A DNA stretch of 44,263 nt from an uncultured Alphaproteobacteria bacterium (GTDB lineage: Bacteria; Pseudomonadota; Alphaproteobacteria; Rhodobacterales; Rhodobacteraceae), in the NCBI GenBank assembly GCA_902537235.1, contig CACBAO010000014.1, positions 1 through 44,263 of the forward strand, in the 5' to 3' direction. Below the pieces are notes generated by a model. The model ran no database searches. It was not told where the DNA came from and worked only from the letters and a program-made list of their open reading frames with translations. The translations under genes and the position numbers were made by a program. Shown here in pieces: positions 44,153 to 44,263 of this stretch (the stretch's first letter is position 1; the number at the start of each line of letters is the position of its first letter).

Positions 44153-44263
44153 TCCATTCTCAAATAAGTAAAATTATTTAATTGTTTCCAATAAACCTAA
44201 TGAATTTCCTAGAATAATAAGTCTAAGGGGCTTAATGTACATGTTTATTAACTGAAAAGTAAA
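44153..44263. other. Right edge, upstream of the serine hydrolase gene
   Basis: 111 bases of AT-rich sequence holding the presumed promoter of the serine hydrolase gene. I see no coding frame or structured element. Confidence 0.4.

Noticed and set aside
1-44263. tRNA, rRNA, CRISPR, transposase and integrase genes
   Set aside because: Both strands were scanned by eye for T-loop signatures, regularly spaced repeats and transposase or integrase motifs; none was found outside coding regions. A covariance search would be needed to exclude small RNAs.

Overview
The window is one piece of an AT-rich, tightly packed alphaproteobacterial chromosome. The lineage call rests on the ntrB-ntrC-ntrY-ntrX-trkA-hfq-hflX run beside ispD-ispF, an NDUFA12-type complex I subunit gene next to mlaD, aat directly behind accB-accC, and tig-clpP-clpX. 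Gaps are very short, many starts are GTG or TTG, and several convergent genes overlap at their tails. This fits a streamlined, probably pelagic marine alphaproteobacterium. I cannot name a genus from sequence alone.

Layout. (1) 1-5789, minus strand: a catabolic operon of two-domain VOC (extradiol dioxygenase-like) protein, FAH-family hydrolase, FAD aromatic hydroxylase, then the TRAP transporter dctP-dctQ-dctM (dctM runs off the left edge). Divergent from it at 5868 are a beta-keto acid cleavage enzyme, tdk and a papain-like hydrolase. Together they suggest uptake and ring cleavage of an aromatic or other cyclic acid. (2) 7927-17031, minus: hflX, hfq, trkA and the NtrBC/NtrYX nitrogen and redox two-component systems. 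Both response regulators have lost the GAFTGA sigma-54 contact loop. (3) 17141-19256, plus: ispD, ispF, pgpA, pncC. (4) 19261-26337, minus: ratA/coq10-like, lipA, lpd, queA and a giant AsmA-like envelope protein. (5) 26424-31332: bcp-type peroxiredoxin, bactofilin, prfB (minus) and rne. (6) 31431-33947, plus: accB, accC, aat. (7) 33912-38081, minus: mlaD, NDUFA12, clpX, clpP, tig. (8) 38315-44152 is looser and more accessory-like: hotdog thioesterase, DDAH/arginine-deiminase-fold hydrolase, membrane adenylate cyclase, SDR oxidoreductase and serine hydrolase.

Most of the window is housekeeping: isoprenoid precursors, lipoylation, fatty-acid initiation, proteolysis, RNA turnover and translation termination. 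The parts most worth a second look are the TRAP-linked ring-cleavage operon, the degenerate sigma-54 interface of NtrC (and NtrX), and a pair of 90-base inverted repeats, about 82% identical with a 25-base identical core, that bracket the adenylate cyclase gene. One copy lies in a 706-base non-coding gap that is unusual for so compact a genome. No tRNA, rRNA, CRISPR array, transposase or integrase was recognised.
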